Source: Adiantum capillus-veneris (lineage: Eukaryota; Streptophyta; Polypodiopsida; Polypodiales; Pteridaceae). Taken from it: 64,000 nucleotides of DNA. This document shows, piece after piece, positions 56,541-63,397 of this stretch. The position numbers were made by a program, and so were the translations under genes. The DNA lies in assembly GCA_014529385.2 (NCBI GenBank), contig CM043944.1:62276248-62340247 (forward strand). Reading direction: 5' to 3'. Below the pieces are notes generated by a model. It ran no database searches and was not told the DNA's origin. It worked only from the letters and a program-made list of their open reading frames with translations. The number at the start of each line of letters is the position of its first letter. Position 1 is the first letter of the stretch.

Positions 56541-58297
56541 AAGTTCTGTTAGTTGTAGATTTTGTTCATGTGATGCTATTGATTTCTCGCTTGGAGTGTC
56601 CAATCCTTTAACAATGTGTGGTGGCTGATGCCCTTAGTAGGATCTTGGAGGTTGGCTTGTGGAAAGGGTAGGTTTGCTTTATCCAAGACTTGTTCAATGA
56701 AAAAAATGTCCGACTGAAATTTTTGCATGAAGATTTGAGGCCGGCTCAAATGTCAAGGTTTTTAGTTGAAAGGATCAAATTTATGTAGATTCCAAAGGTG
56801 AAAAGGTTCCAAAGCCGGCTTCATAAAGATCAAATTTCCAAATCTCAGAAAAAGGTGAAAAGGTTCCAAAGCCGGCTTCATAAAATCATTTTCCCGAGCC
56901 CTGCTTGGAGGTGAATGTTCTCTCATTTACTGAAATCTTGATTGACTTCTATCTTTCTCTCAAAGGCCGTTACCAAATAGATCCTCACTTTGGTGAGATT
57001 TGGCAACGATTCCAAGAGGAATTGCGAAGCCCGAAGAGCAACGGTGGTCCCGACACTGGATGGCTGGCTATGGAGAGAAAGGTAGGAAAAGTATACGAGG
57101 CAAAATGTGTGTACATGTTGATGAGGATATCGGCAAGAAAATTTTGTTCGAGTGTCATGATGCTCCTAGTGCAAGACACCCTGTCATACACCGTACTTGG
57201 CCTTCGTGAGCTGGTATTTCTATTGGTCGCTGGTGAAAGCTTTTGTTGAAAAGTATGTGCGGGAATGTGTGTAGTGTCAGCTTAATAAAGCTGAACGTCA
57301 AAAGTGTGCTAGGCTCTTATATCCTCTGCAAATTCCCTAAAAGAAATGGACTAGCATTTCTATGAATTTTTTGATTAGATTGCCCCGGACCAATTACGGT
57401 CATGATGCCATCTGGGTCATTGTATGATGGCACCATTGGGAATATTGATACCTAGTCTTATGCCTGCCATCGGGAATTGATGTTGATAGCCCCTAATTTG
57501 TGCCAAATTACAATGCAGTTTGCAACCATGTGTGAGAGGCCTTGAACTATGAGTATAGAGTTTTGGGCGTTGAAATCCTTCTCCGATCTTTTGTGAGCCG
57601 GACCTTTCTTTGCTATGGAGCACGGTTCCTTCTTCTGGCATTGCAGACTACTCTTCGCTTCTCCCATGAGCCTGTGTTTTTCTCGTGGGTGAGCCCTGTA
57701 TCCCTTCTCCCTCTAAGTGGGGATATTTGTAACACCTAAGGAGGCGTTTTAATTAATTGGCGGATCACCTTTTTGGACCTGAATAAAATATATTTCAATG
57801 TCTGTATGTATTGAAAGGCATTATTTGCCAAATCTGATTTGGGGAAACACAACTATGGCCGCAAAGAACACAGTCTGATCTTGGACACTCATCTTCAAGC
57901 TTCAATGAAACCCCCTTGCAGGCGGAAATATTCACACCTTCTGGATCACCTGCTTTCACCTACCTTGGGGACATGGTATTGGTTTTAAGTGTGGCTTCTT
58001 GATGCATGTCTGTTTCTACATTTAACATCATTCCATGGTTTTCCACACCGCCAGTAAATTTGCTCTCTGAAAGTGGTTAATTTCAATTCTCAAAGTTTGT
58101 CTTTAGAATTCTCATCTATTTATTTCATTGTGAGGTAGCATCGAACGCAAATATATTTATGTTGCAGGTTGTTTCACGAGGAGACCCCCCGGTTTCTTGT
58201 AATACACTGTGAAGAGATGCCAGCTGCGCCTGAAGAAGATGGTGGCGTGTTAGAGTCAACGAACAGTCTCTTACCCTCTGGAAACATAAAGGAGTAG
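35501..58297 (+). CDS. OS9: OS-9 homologue, ER lectin of ER-associated degradation (seven exons, first exon not found)
   Basis: Join 35501-35580, 36001-36204, 36286-36357, 37440-37555, 53334-53400, 53500-53609, 58168-58297; all introns are GT-AG and phases agree. The 258 visible residues align over their whole length with plant OS-9. The family binds trimmed N-glycans on misfolded ER proteins and hands them to the HRD1 ubiquitin ligase. The MRH lectin domain is intact: double tryptophan (GWWTYEFC, residues 98-99), Q111 in LRQIHLE, R176 in EPRETEV, E197 and Y203 in ITEVSTCKY match the mannose-binding residues, and six cysteines (91, 104, 169, 184, 201, 213) match its three disulfides. A sequon (QQNSSG) lies before the domain. 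The C-terminus (…GNIKE) has no HDEL signal. Only the signal-peptide exon is missing. Nothing suggests a pseudogene; the odd trait is two transposon-filled introns. Confidence 0.93.
36001..36204 (+). CDS. OS9: OS9 exon 3
   Basis: Acceptor TTCATTGTAG, donor GTGCAG, phase 0 at both ends, 68 codons. It carries the pre-MRH region (ETIVMTDGEKKKYECVLP), a glycosylation sequon and KTPDDLLTSLKDQCLGR, which holds the first MRH cysteine. Confidence 0.93.
36286..36357 (+). CDS. OS9: OS9 exon 4, MRH double-tryptophan motif
   Basis: Acceptor ATTTTGCAG, donor GTTTGT, 24 codons in phase 0. HEGWWTYEFC and RLRQIHLEKNK are the most diagnostic part of the family. Confidence 0.95.
37440..37555 (+). CDS. OS9: OS9 exon 5
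   Basis: Acceptor AATCCTCAG, donor GTGAGT. It reads LVQEFELGFYDAVATAN and ends two bases into an arginine codon (CG) after SSAQ. Family members read VQEF-LGTFDPEATAAFN-…ASQR here. Confidence 0.93.
38380..38750 (-). repeat. Element G 3' LTR, distal part
   Basis: B-type LTR read on the - strand, from about 38750 to its end TATAATAGG at 38380. It contains the R motif (38470-38507) and the GCCACGTCA site near 38720. Its other part continues at 45826-46069; element F sits between, flanked by AAATT (38746-38750) and AAATC (45826-45830). Confidence 0.75.
38813..39541 (-). repeat. 3' LTR of the copia element
   Basis: From TGTTAGGAAATAAGACG to CATACTTAACA on the + strand. It contains a repeated CCGGCCACCGGCCA array (about 39265-39340). 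Confidence 0.92.
39602..41170 (-). pseudogene. Copia reverse transcriptase and RNase H
   Basis: The frame 41167-40751 starts the polymerase (WKSIQVEMDSLHRNQTWELV, KWVYKLKEKG) up to DVNTAFPHGD. After a frameshift it continues at 40794-40303 with CRLKKSLYGLKQASRQWY and the catalytic YVDDMLIAS (D-D present), then across a stop to PDIAHAVGVVSRFM. The frame 40126-39602 gives RNase H (GYVDADMAGD, STSEAEYVA, YSDSQSAIHL, HIEVRYHFIR). A stop near 40131 separates the last two frames. Length and order fit a full copia 3' half. Confidence 0.88.
41200..41800 (-). pseudogene. Copia protease and pre-integrase region, integrase core deleted
   Basis: The protease reads IVDSGASFHATP (D-S-G intact) directly after an in-frame stop at about 41810, then VRHVPSLRKNLIS. 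The frame 41580-41263 carries WHYRLGHMSAKGMQIL and CEDCVYGKQKRVKF, the zinc-binding pre-integrase module. Right after it, near 41200-41260, sequence jumps to the linker before reverse transcriptase, so the catalytic integrase core is absent. Confidence 0.82.
41810..42682 (-). pseudogene. Copia gag with zinc knuckle
   Basis: The frame 42682-42491 starts MGVMAEEGKLKIEKFNSKNY with WKIQIEDSLYQKDL, the usual copia gag start. A frameshift leads to 42475-41810 (LNDFNTNISQLRS, ILSSLPDSWNSLV), basic linker and knuckle CWNCGKKGHVKKDC. A stop follows at the gag-protease border. Confidence 0.88.
42747..43471 (-). repeat. 5' LTR of the copia element
   Basis: Same termini as the other LTR. The - strand continues into CTGGTATCAGAGCAAGG, the primer binding site, at 42746-42730. 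Confidence 0.92.
43472..43832 (-). repeat. Element F 3' LTR, main part
   Basis: Matches 45397-45825. It is made largely of imperfect ~20-bp units around GCGAAGAG-CGTGACC (43600-43745). A TATA box (CTTATATAGG) lies near 43548. The first 62 bp of this LTR are at 38751-38812. Confidence 0.82.
43833..45383 (-). other. Element F internal region, non-coding
   Basis: No gag or pol motif in any frame. Includes the purine tract (43833-43845). The R motif shared with A and B LTRs is at 45146-45181, about 200 bp inside the primer site. Confidence 0.65.
45397..45825 (-). repeat. Element F 5' LTR
   Basis: 429 bp from TGTGAGGATTAG to CAGTCTTGACA on the + strand. The primer site complement GCTCTGATACCA at 45384-45395 adjoins it. 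Confidence 0.85.
45826..46081 (-). repeat. Element G 3' LTR, proximal part, and polypurine tract
   Basis: The LTR begins on the - strand at 46069 with TGTCACAAAGTGATG, identical in its first bases to the B 3' LTR start. The purine tract AAGAGAGGGGTA occupies 46081-46070. Confidence 0.78.
46082..46345 (-). other. Element G 3' untranslated region
   Basis: Reverse complement of the B-type 3' UTR, with TAGAATCGAGGGAAATTACAATTC on the - strand split by small changes and the GTCGGTAC piece near 46154. No coding. Confidence 0.6.
46357..47195. repeat. Tandem duplication with ~474-bp period
   Basis: 46357-46710 and 46831-47195 are two diverged copies sharing TAGTGCTAGGCT, GTTGAGTCTACCCTTGAT, TGTATGCTCATGTGTGTG and TGGGTGACTACCATGG. 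A weaker relative occurs near 37940. They separate the G 3' UTR from the G protease remnant. Function unknown. Confidence 0.75.
47186..47211. repeat. Perfect AT-rich palindrome
   Basis: CTAGG, an alternating TA core, then CCTAG. It can extrude as a small cruciform. A (TAGA)n run follows. Confidence 0.75.
47255..47555 (-). pseudogene. Element G protease remnant
   Basis: On the - strand: MDESTKLYKA, stop, then VLIFFNGGAKTNFIST and a protease tail. It matches the B protease (LIFFDGGAKANFIS), but the catalytic D is N here. It closes the recognisable part of G. Confidence 0.7.
47790..48221 (+). other. Element H 3' untranslated region and polypurine tract
   Basis: B-type 3' UTR in + orientation with CTGCAGCATTTCGGTCT, AGTGCGTCGGTACTAA and GTAATCGAGGGCGATT, ending in TTCAAGAGGGGGGCA. 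No coding part of H precedes it; it abuts sequence next to the inverted G remnant. Confidence 0.75.
48222..48772 (+). repeat. Element H LTR with four TGACGTGGC sites
   Basis: 551 bp from TGGCATAAAC to GTTTGTTACA. The U3 has TGACGTGGC at 48235, 48299, 48342 and 48385, three of them followed by AGCGTAC and by sequence like TCCGC. The R motif lies at 48622-48657 and the R/U5 region has GGAACTACGCCGGGCC. It points in the same direction as OS9 and lies within its large intron. Confidence 0.82.
48235..48393 (+). promoter_or_regulatory. Array of four bZIP-type TGACGTGG elements in LTR U3
   Basis: TGACGTGG is the known consensus bound by ER-stress bZIP factors (the UPRE core) and close to general G-box/TGA-box sites. 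Four copies in 160 bp is a dense array. Whether any factor uses it here cannot be told from sequence. Confidence 0.5.
49080..49190 (+). repeat. Fragment similar to A1 internal sequence
   Basis: GATGGGAGTGCGCTTGATGCG and the following AAGGGTGGGAGTAGTTAATAAG parallel 14005-14065 of A1. Its surroundings (48773-49370) have no recognised coding. Confidence 0.4.
49370..49489 (+). pseudogene. Ty1/copia reverse transcriptase fragment
   Basis: VYV, stop, QPPGFLDLD, then MVCRLLKALYGLKQAPQA and QLKME: the conserved copia motif before the catalytic loop. About 40 codons remain and it ends abruptly at the LINE fragment. Confidence 0.8.
49490..49700 (-). pseudogene. LINE reverse transcriptase C-terminal zinc-binding fragment
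   Basis: The - strand reads ATCAACGHALESQQHCLWDC and PMAQQVWLGVLRLM, the zf-RVT pattern (C-x2-C, H, C) of plant non-LTR retrotransposons. A stop lies just upstream (near 49680). No polymerase or endonuclease part was found. Confidence 0.7.
49947..49991. repeat. (TC)n microsatellite
   Basis: About 22 TC units. Confidence 0.9.
50021..50212. repeat. Hairpin with ~58-bp arms
   Basis: 50021-50079 and 50153-50212 are near-perfect complements (core AAGCCTGAATGGATGGACCC) with three or four mismatches or bulges and a loop of about 73 bases. A transcript from either strand would fold into a long stem like a young miRNA or siRNA precursor. It is sited in the OS9 intron. Confidence 0.8.
50259..50298. 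repeat. (TC)n microsatellite
   Basis: About 20 TC units. Confidence 0.9.
50476..51330. repeat. Three spaced copies of a ~100-bp unit
   Basis: Copies at 50476-50590, 50965-51053 and 51212-51330 share TTTGTACCCAGAC, TTGGTCTCATAGGTCATTTT and GGCC…GTTAATAT, two of them followed by ATTTCATTTC and a TC run (50584-50637 is a (TC)n tract). The intervening sequence is unrelated. No coding domain was recognised. Confidence 0.75.
53334..53400 (+). CDS. OS9: OS9 exon 6
   Basis: Acceptor ACCTGTAG, donor GTATGT. Its first base completes the arginine begun in exon 5; then YHSHLYTNGTLCDLTNEP and RETE follow, matching the MRH segment Y-NGT-CDLT--PRE-EV with its cysteine and the mannose-contacting arginine. 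Confidence 0.94.
53500..53609 (+). CDS. OS9: OS9 exon 7
   Basis: Acceptor AATTTGTAG, donor GTGAGT. Reads VRFICSDT, SSITEVSTCKYMLV and PILCKH, giving three MRH cysteines and the conserved E and Y. Ends two bases into a proline codon. Confidence 0.95.
55080..55926 (+). other. Element J 3' untranslated region and polypurine tract
   Basis: Related to the B 3' UTR (CACTCCTTTGTCAT near 55109, GACAGTATT near 55187, GTAATCGAGGGCGATT near 55888), ending TTTCAAGAGGGGGGAA. The preceding 54480-55079 shows no intact chromodomain or integrase, so J lacks a recognisable coding part. Confidence 0.65.
55927..56613 (+). repeat. Element J LTR (B type)
   Basis: 687 bp from TGCCATAAG to CTTTAACA. It contains a 65-bp internal duplication (56020-56095 and 56098-56165, GGGGCTTGAAAAGGGGTTAGG), a TATA-like TTTATAAGG near 56358, the R motif at 56434-56468 and a (TC)n tract at 56501-56537. 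Confidence 0.8.
56614..57430 (+). pseudogene. Gypsy RNase H end and integrase N-terminal fragment
   Basis: It begins with the RNase H tail VADALSRILEVGLW in a shifted frame near 56627, then a linker. The integrase N-terminus reads VDEDIGKKILFECHDAPSA with the H2C2 pattern partly lost, C-VSLIKLN for the second pair, and SISMDFLIRLPRTNYG-like sequence near 57360-57400 with the first catalytic D. Frameshifts and stops are frequent. It adjoins the J LTR end. Confidence 0.65.
58168..58297 (+). CDS. OS9: OS9 last exon
   Basis: Acceptor TATGTTGCAG. The first base completes proline; then LFHEETPRFLVIHCEEMP matches the conserved HP-LFQ-E-P---IHCN-IP of plant OS-9. A short acidic, non-conserved tail and TAG (58295-58297) end the protein. 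Confidence 0.93.
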
Positions 58298-58810
58298 TGC
58301 CTTACTACAATGGGTAAACGTTTTTTCTCCTCAAGTATGCATATTCACACCATCAGCAACATGCAAGAAGATGACTTTCCTATATCGAATGGGCTCTTGC
58401 TTTCTCTGCTCTTCATTACCCAAGAAAACTTTCCTGCTCAGTTTTGCAACTTCATGTGTTGTTTGGTTTTTAAAGATCAAAAACATTTTGCTCACAGCCT
58501 CTGGGCCAGTAGCTTCAAAATGATCTACTTGCATGTGTGTTGTACTGTATTCTTGGCATAGACCAGAAGTTCAGAGTAGAGCACAGTAAGGGTACTTATC
58601 ACTCAACAAGGATATCGCAGCTAGTCCATGGTGGACTTGTATACAACTCATCAAATTTTTCAGCTGGAATCTCATAGTGGAATATATCTCTAATGGAATC
58701 GTCTTATGTGCTGCCTCTAGTAGAAGGCTCTTCTACTTCTTCTTTTCCTTCTTCTCTTTCTCTCTCTCAACATGTCCTGATGCTTCTAGGGAGAAATAAA
58801 TATTAAAGTT
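58298..58810 (+). other. Probable OS9 3' UTR with poly(A) signal
   Basis: No transposon similarity was seen. AATAAA lies at 58795-58800. Frames within (for example 58310-58561) have no domain. Confidence 0.5.
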
Positions 58811-59090
58811 GTAAGTTATGACCAAATTACAAAAATGGTCAAATCCTGTTTTTTAGCCAATTTTAGCTCTTCTATGATTTTTTTGGTGGATTTCATGATA
58901 TCCAAATTCATTTTTTATTTTCTATGTCGCATATTGTACCATAAAGCTAACATTCCTTGAGTTTTGGGACAGCTAATACCCTATTTTGCATAGTACACAA
59001 CGATGGTTGATTTTTTCAATTATGGAAGAAAACGAAACATTCTAGTATATCAAGTAGAGCTTTCTCAATATTGTTAGTTTCTTGTGACAA

Positions 59091-59855
59091 CTACATGCTT
59101 TTCTTCTTTTCTTTAGATGACTTCTTGGTTGCTTTCCCATGAGAGACCCCAAACCTTTTATCTGCTTTTTGAGCTGTTTCCACTAATGCTTGTAATCCAC
59201 CTGCAACATCACCTCCAGCAACAACATTCTTCAATTCCTTCCTTAATCTATTCAAAAAATATCCAGCAAGCATTTCATCAGTTGGCGTTTCTTGAGGAGT
59301 CAACCTTCTCACATATTGATTAAACTTTTGTGCATAATCCTCAACAAACATTTTCTTTTGTTTCACTTCCCTAAGCTTGGTCAACACATCATGTGGAGTC
59401 TTTTCCCTTCTGAACCTATTCAAAAATGATGCTTTCAAACCATCATAATCAGCAAAATGACCTGTTGGAAAATTACTGAACCATTGTATAGCCTTCCCAT
59501 CCAATGTAGCCTCAAAATGGCGCATCTTAGCCTGGGCATCGTATACTCCGGCAAATCCTCTGGCCTGCCATCTTGTCTCGTATTGAGATATATGGCAATC
59601 GGGGTCTTCTTTCGACTTTCTCGAAAAGGTCCGGAATTTGACGCGCATATCCTACCTAGCTGCCGCCATGTTTGTAAGTCCACCTGGTTGTACAAGATTT
59701 CCTGCAGTGGTACTTCCCAATGGATCAAAAATGAATCTCCTTCTCACCACTAATGCATGCTGAACAATTGCAACCACCAACAATCGTGGAAATATATCCT
59801 GTTCTTCATTCGCTATCATCCCAGAATTTCGAAATTGCAAACCAGCCATCTCCAC
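59091..59855 (-). pseudogene. Ty3/gypsy gag
   Basis: The - strand frame 59648-59091 (185 codons) contains a gag domain: MRHFEATLDGKAIQWFSNFP, FLNRFRREKTP, VEDYAQKFNQYVRRL, LAGYFLNRLRKELKN, then a lysine-rich tail. An N-terminal part (59855-59652) is separated by a stop and frame change. No knuckle or protease follows in the window. Confidence 0.8.
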
Positions 59856-60046
59856 ACTTGATCTCCCTTAGGTTTTCTTTTCTTTTTGTTTACTTTCTCG
59901 ATAGACTCTCAGTCCTAAACTAATATGTATCTGATGCATTCACTTAAAAGAAGCCATTGTAATGTTTTGTTTTTGGTCCCATGGATCATATTTGACCTCC
60001 GTGGACGATAATTCAATCTATTTATCTATCTATCTACCTAAATGCA

Positions 60047-60066
60047 AAAAAAAAAAAAAAAAAAAA
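60047..60066. repeat. Poly(A) run
   Basis: About 20 A, preceded by a (TCTA)n run at about 60018-60036. It might be the tail of an unrecognised retroposon. 59860-60790 otherwise shows no gene. Confidence 0.6.
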
Positions 60067-60789
60067 CTACTCTGCATCGTCTGGTTAAATTTTTCTCATG
60101 ATAAACAAGACTTGTCTCTTGAACTACCTTGATTAGTGAGGATATCTTTTATGACCTTAACTTTCAAAAGGTTACATGGACTTTTCAAATACAGCAGCAT
60201 TCCTCATGCTCCTAATGAACCATAGAAGCCAGGCAGAAAATGATTTAGGAGAAAATTGCTTTGCTCCATCGTGACTGTAGGTTTTCGAAGGCGGGATTGT
60301 ACTTGGTAAGGCCAAATTCCCAAGATGCAATTCACCACATATTACTCCACCACAGCTATTTCAGTGTAAATCCTTTTGTAACCCAAACCCCAAATCTCTA
60401 ATGAATCCTGTTGGAGCTTTGTGAATTGCTTTGTAAGCAATGGTTCCCGTCTAAGTGCAAGAGCTTTTGCCAAATTTTATGCAATATTCTCTTCATAGTA
60501 ATTGGTCTCCATTGACAAACCTGCTTGGGTAGGTATCAGCTTGATATGTCATGCTTTCACGATGGATTCATGTGTTGAGAAATCATCGTTGAGCATTAAA
60601 CAATGGTACCACGATGTCTTGCAAGTCTTCCCAATATAAAAGCAAAACCTCTTTTGAAACACTATATATCCCAAGATTGTTTGGGGATTTAGTACCAACA
60701 AATTTGTGAGCTTGCCTATAGGATTTGCTTGCCCGAACAAGTCCATTAGATTAGGTTTTCCAATTTTGGAACCCCCTTGCATAAATGGT

Positions 60790-63397
60790 TTGTAAACATA
60801 TTTTGATAGATCTACGAAACAAGCTTGGGATATTTTGGCTGGTCCTTATGCAAGTCGCTATGAGGCTAAAATTACATTGCTGCATAAAGAGCTGCAGTCG
60901 AAGATTATGCATGAGGAAGATGAGATGGGACACTTTCCTTGTTGTTGTCAAGGATATCAATGAGCAACTTATCTTTGCAGGCGAGTCATTTCTTACAGTT
61001 CCTTTGTGCAGACTGTTCTTGATGCTTTGTCAGATTCTTACCAGACATTTGCTAGTACTTGGAGGTTTATGACCCAAGGAAATCCAGAAGTTATCAAGTT
61101 TGATGCATTATGCATATTGTTGTTGTAAGAGTCACTTTCCAGAAAAAATAGCGCTAAACAACATGTAGTTGAATATGCCTTTATTGCTGCTCAAAGAAAA
61201 GGTGATGACATCAATGTAGCTACTTCTCATGGTTCTTCTGCGAGTGCCTGTTTCTAATGCTTCTAGTAACAACAATTTGTTTGGAAATTCTGGTGAAAAG
61301 GGAAAAAAGAAGATGTGTTGCCATATTGTAAAGCTAATGATCACTTGATCAAGCAGTGTCCGAAATTAAAGGCAAAAGAGGCTAAGAAGAAACAGGTTGG
61401 TTCCACTGCGAGTGCAACTATTGTTCAGTTTTCTATGAAAGGAGATTGTGATGCTGATGTTGATGTAGAATGGGCCTTTAGTGCAGAGTGTACTTATGAT
61501 CCCGCTGTCCATGATGCATGCATGCCAGTTGCTGTAGATTCATATATGTGGTATTTTGACAATGGTGCTACAAAGCACATTACCCCACATCTGATTTGTT
61601 TATCGCTCGAGTGTGTCCCTCTTGGGAATATTGTCACTTCTGCCAACAATGCCTCTTATTCGATTCACGGAGTTGGAAAGATTGTGCTTACTGCTGCGAA
61701 TGGTAGTTCTTTCACACTTGTTGATTCATTGTATGTACCTGGGTTTAAGAAGAATCTTTTATCTGTATCTACATTTGCTAGACTTGGTCTTGTTGTGAAA
61801 TTTGTGGATGACGGATGTACAGTTCATGATCTCAATTTTGGTGATGAGATTGTTGCATTAGTCATTTTATGTCGTGGGCTGTATAAGCTCACTTTGTATG
61901 ACAACTGTGGGTAGAATTTTGCAAATGCAGTTGTGGATTCTAAGGCTATTTCAGATGTAAAACTTTGACATACACATTTTGGACATCTGAATTTTGCCAG
62001 TTTGCTGCGTTTGTAGAAATCCAACATGGTAGCTTCTTTGCCGCCTCTTGAAGCACCTGTCAAACACGTTTTTGAAGGTTGTATTTTGGGTAAGATGCAT
62101 TGTTCGAAGTTTTCAAATGATGGTTCAGTTATACAGCTACATGCAGGTTGCAGGTTGTGCATAGTGTTGTTTGTGGACCCATGCAGACTCCGTCCTTGGG
62201 CAATTACCTTTACTTCGTGACTTTCATTGATGATTACTCTAGGCATACATGGGTGTATTCACTTAAAGAGAAGTCTGAAGTGTTTATGTGCTTCAAACAA
62301 TTTTTGGCTATGGCTGAAAATGTCTCGAAATGTACTACGGGCATTCTCCATTTTGATTGAGAGGGGGAGTATATGTCTCATGAATTCAATGCATTTCTGG
62401 CTATTCATGAGATAAAACACCAATGTACAATGACGTAAACGCCTCATCAAACTGATGTTGCTGAGAGGTAAAACAAGTCTCTCACGAAAATGGTACGATG
62501 TATGGTCAAAAGTCAAGTTCTGTCGCATTCATTTTGGCTTATTTAAGGCCATCATTTGTGCCGCTTACGTACCTTAACAGGTGTCCTGCAAAAGCTTTGC
62601 AGTCTATGATTCCATATGAAGCATGGCATGATAGAAAGCCTTCTATTGAGCACATACATGTTTTTGGATGTTTGGCATATGCTTTGGTGCCACAACACAA
62701 CGCAAAAAATTGGATGGTAAAGACTATAAAATGTATTTTTGTTGGCTATAGTTCTGAAATCAAAGGTTACAGGTTGTGCCATCCGCAAACAAAACGTATC
62801 TTGGTTTCATGGGATTTTGTGTTTGTGGAAGATTCTATTTAATCCTTGCTGTCATGTACTAGAGCCGTTAATGTAAGCTCATAGGACATTTATGACAGTA
62901 TGTTGCCTCTTTTCAGTGGTGGAAGTTCAAATGTAAATTTCAATGAGGCAGATCAACATCCTGTGGGGGTGTTTGAAAATGTTACAGATCAACCTATTAC
63001 TGATGCAAATGATATGTTGTACTTGATGAGGAAAGGGTTTAGAATGAGCAGGCTAGAGGTATGCCAAAATGGTTGGTGCATACTTTGTGTGACGATAAAT
63101 TGGATGTGCCTTTGTCTATTCGTACTCATTCAGGTTCTCGCCATGTATCTTATGAATCAGATTGTTATGCTTTGGCTGTGTCTAGCTTATGTGATGTTGA
63201 GAAACCTCTGTCTTTTGATGAAGCACAAAATTCAAAAAATTAGACGGCTGCCATGCAATCAGAATATGATGCACTTATCAAAAATAACACATGGAATTTA
63301 TGTGATTTGTCTCTTGGCAAAAAAGCCATTGGTACAAAGTGGGTTTACAAGTTGAAATGAAGGTGGATGTTGAGATTGATCACTATAAGGCTCGGCT
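60790..63397 (+). pseudogene. Decayed Ty1/copia element: gag to start of reverse transcriptase
   Basis: Gag pieces (ILAGPYASRYEAKITLLHK, then KDINEQLIFAGE near 60955). The frame 61315-61914 starts in a broken zinc knuckle (YCKANDHLIKQCPK) and carries the protease WYFDNGATKHIT (D-N-G). A pre-integrase part and integrase follow at 62148-62360 (VVCGPMQTPSLGNYLYFVTF), where the first catalytic D (normally HSDVCGPM) is V. Stops and frame changes break the integrase. The reverse transcriptase begins at 63250 (MQSEYDALIKNNTWNL, KWVYKL) and stops at 63358-63360. Similarity ends at about 63397. Confidence 0.85.

Larger units (their letters stand above)
53610..58167 (+). other. OS9 intron, 4.6 kb, with gypsy fragments
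   Basis: Donor GTGAGT and acceptor TATGTTGCAG; the proline codon is completed across it (CC|G). It contains J, a gypsy RNase H-integrase piece, a (GT)n tract at 54314-54339, and unassigned stretches (53610-55080, 57430-58167). Confidence 0.88.
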
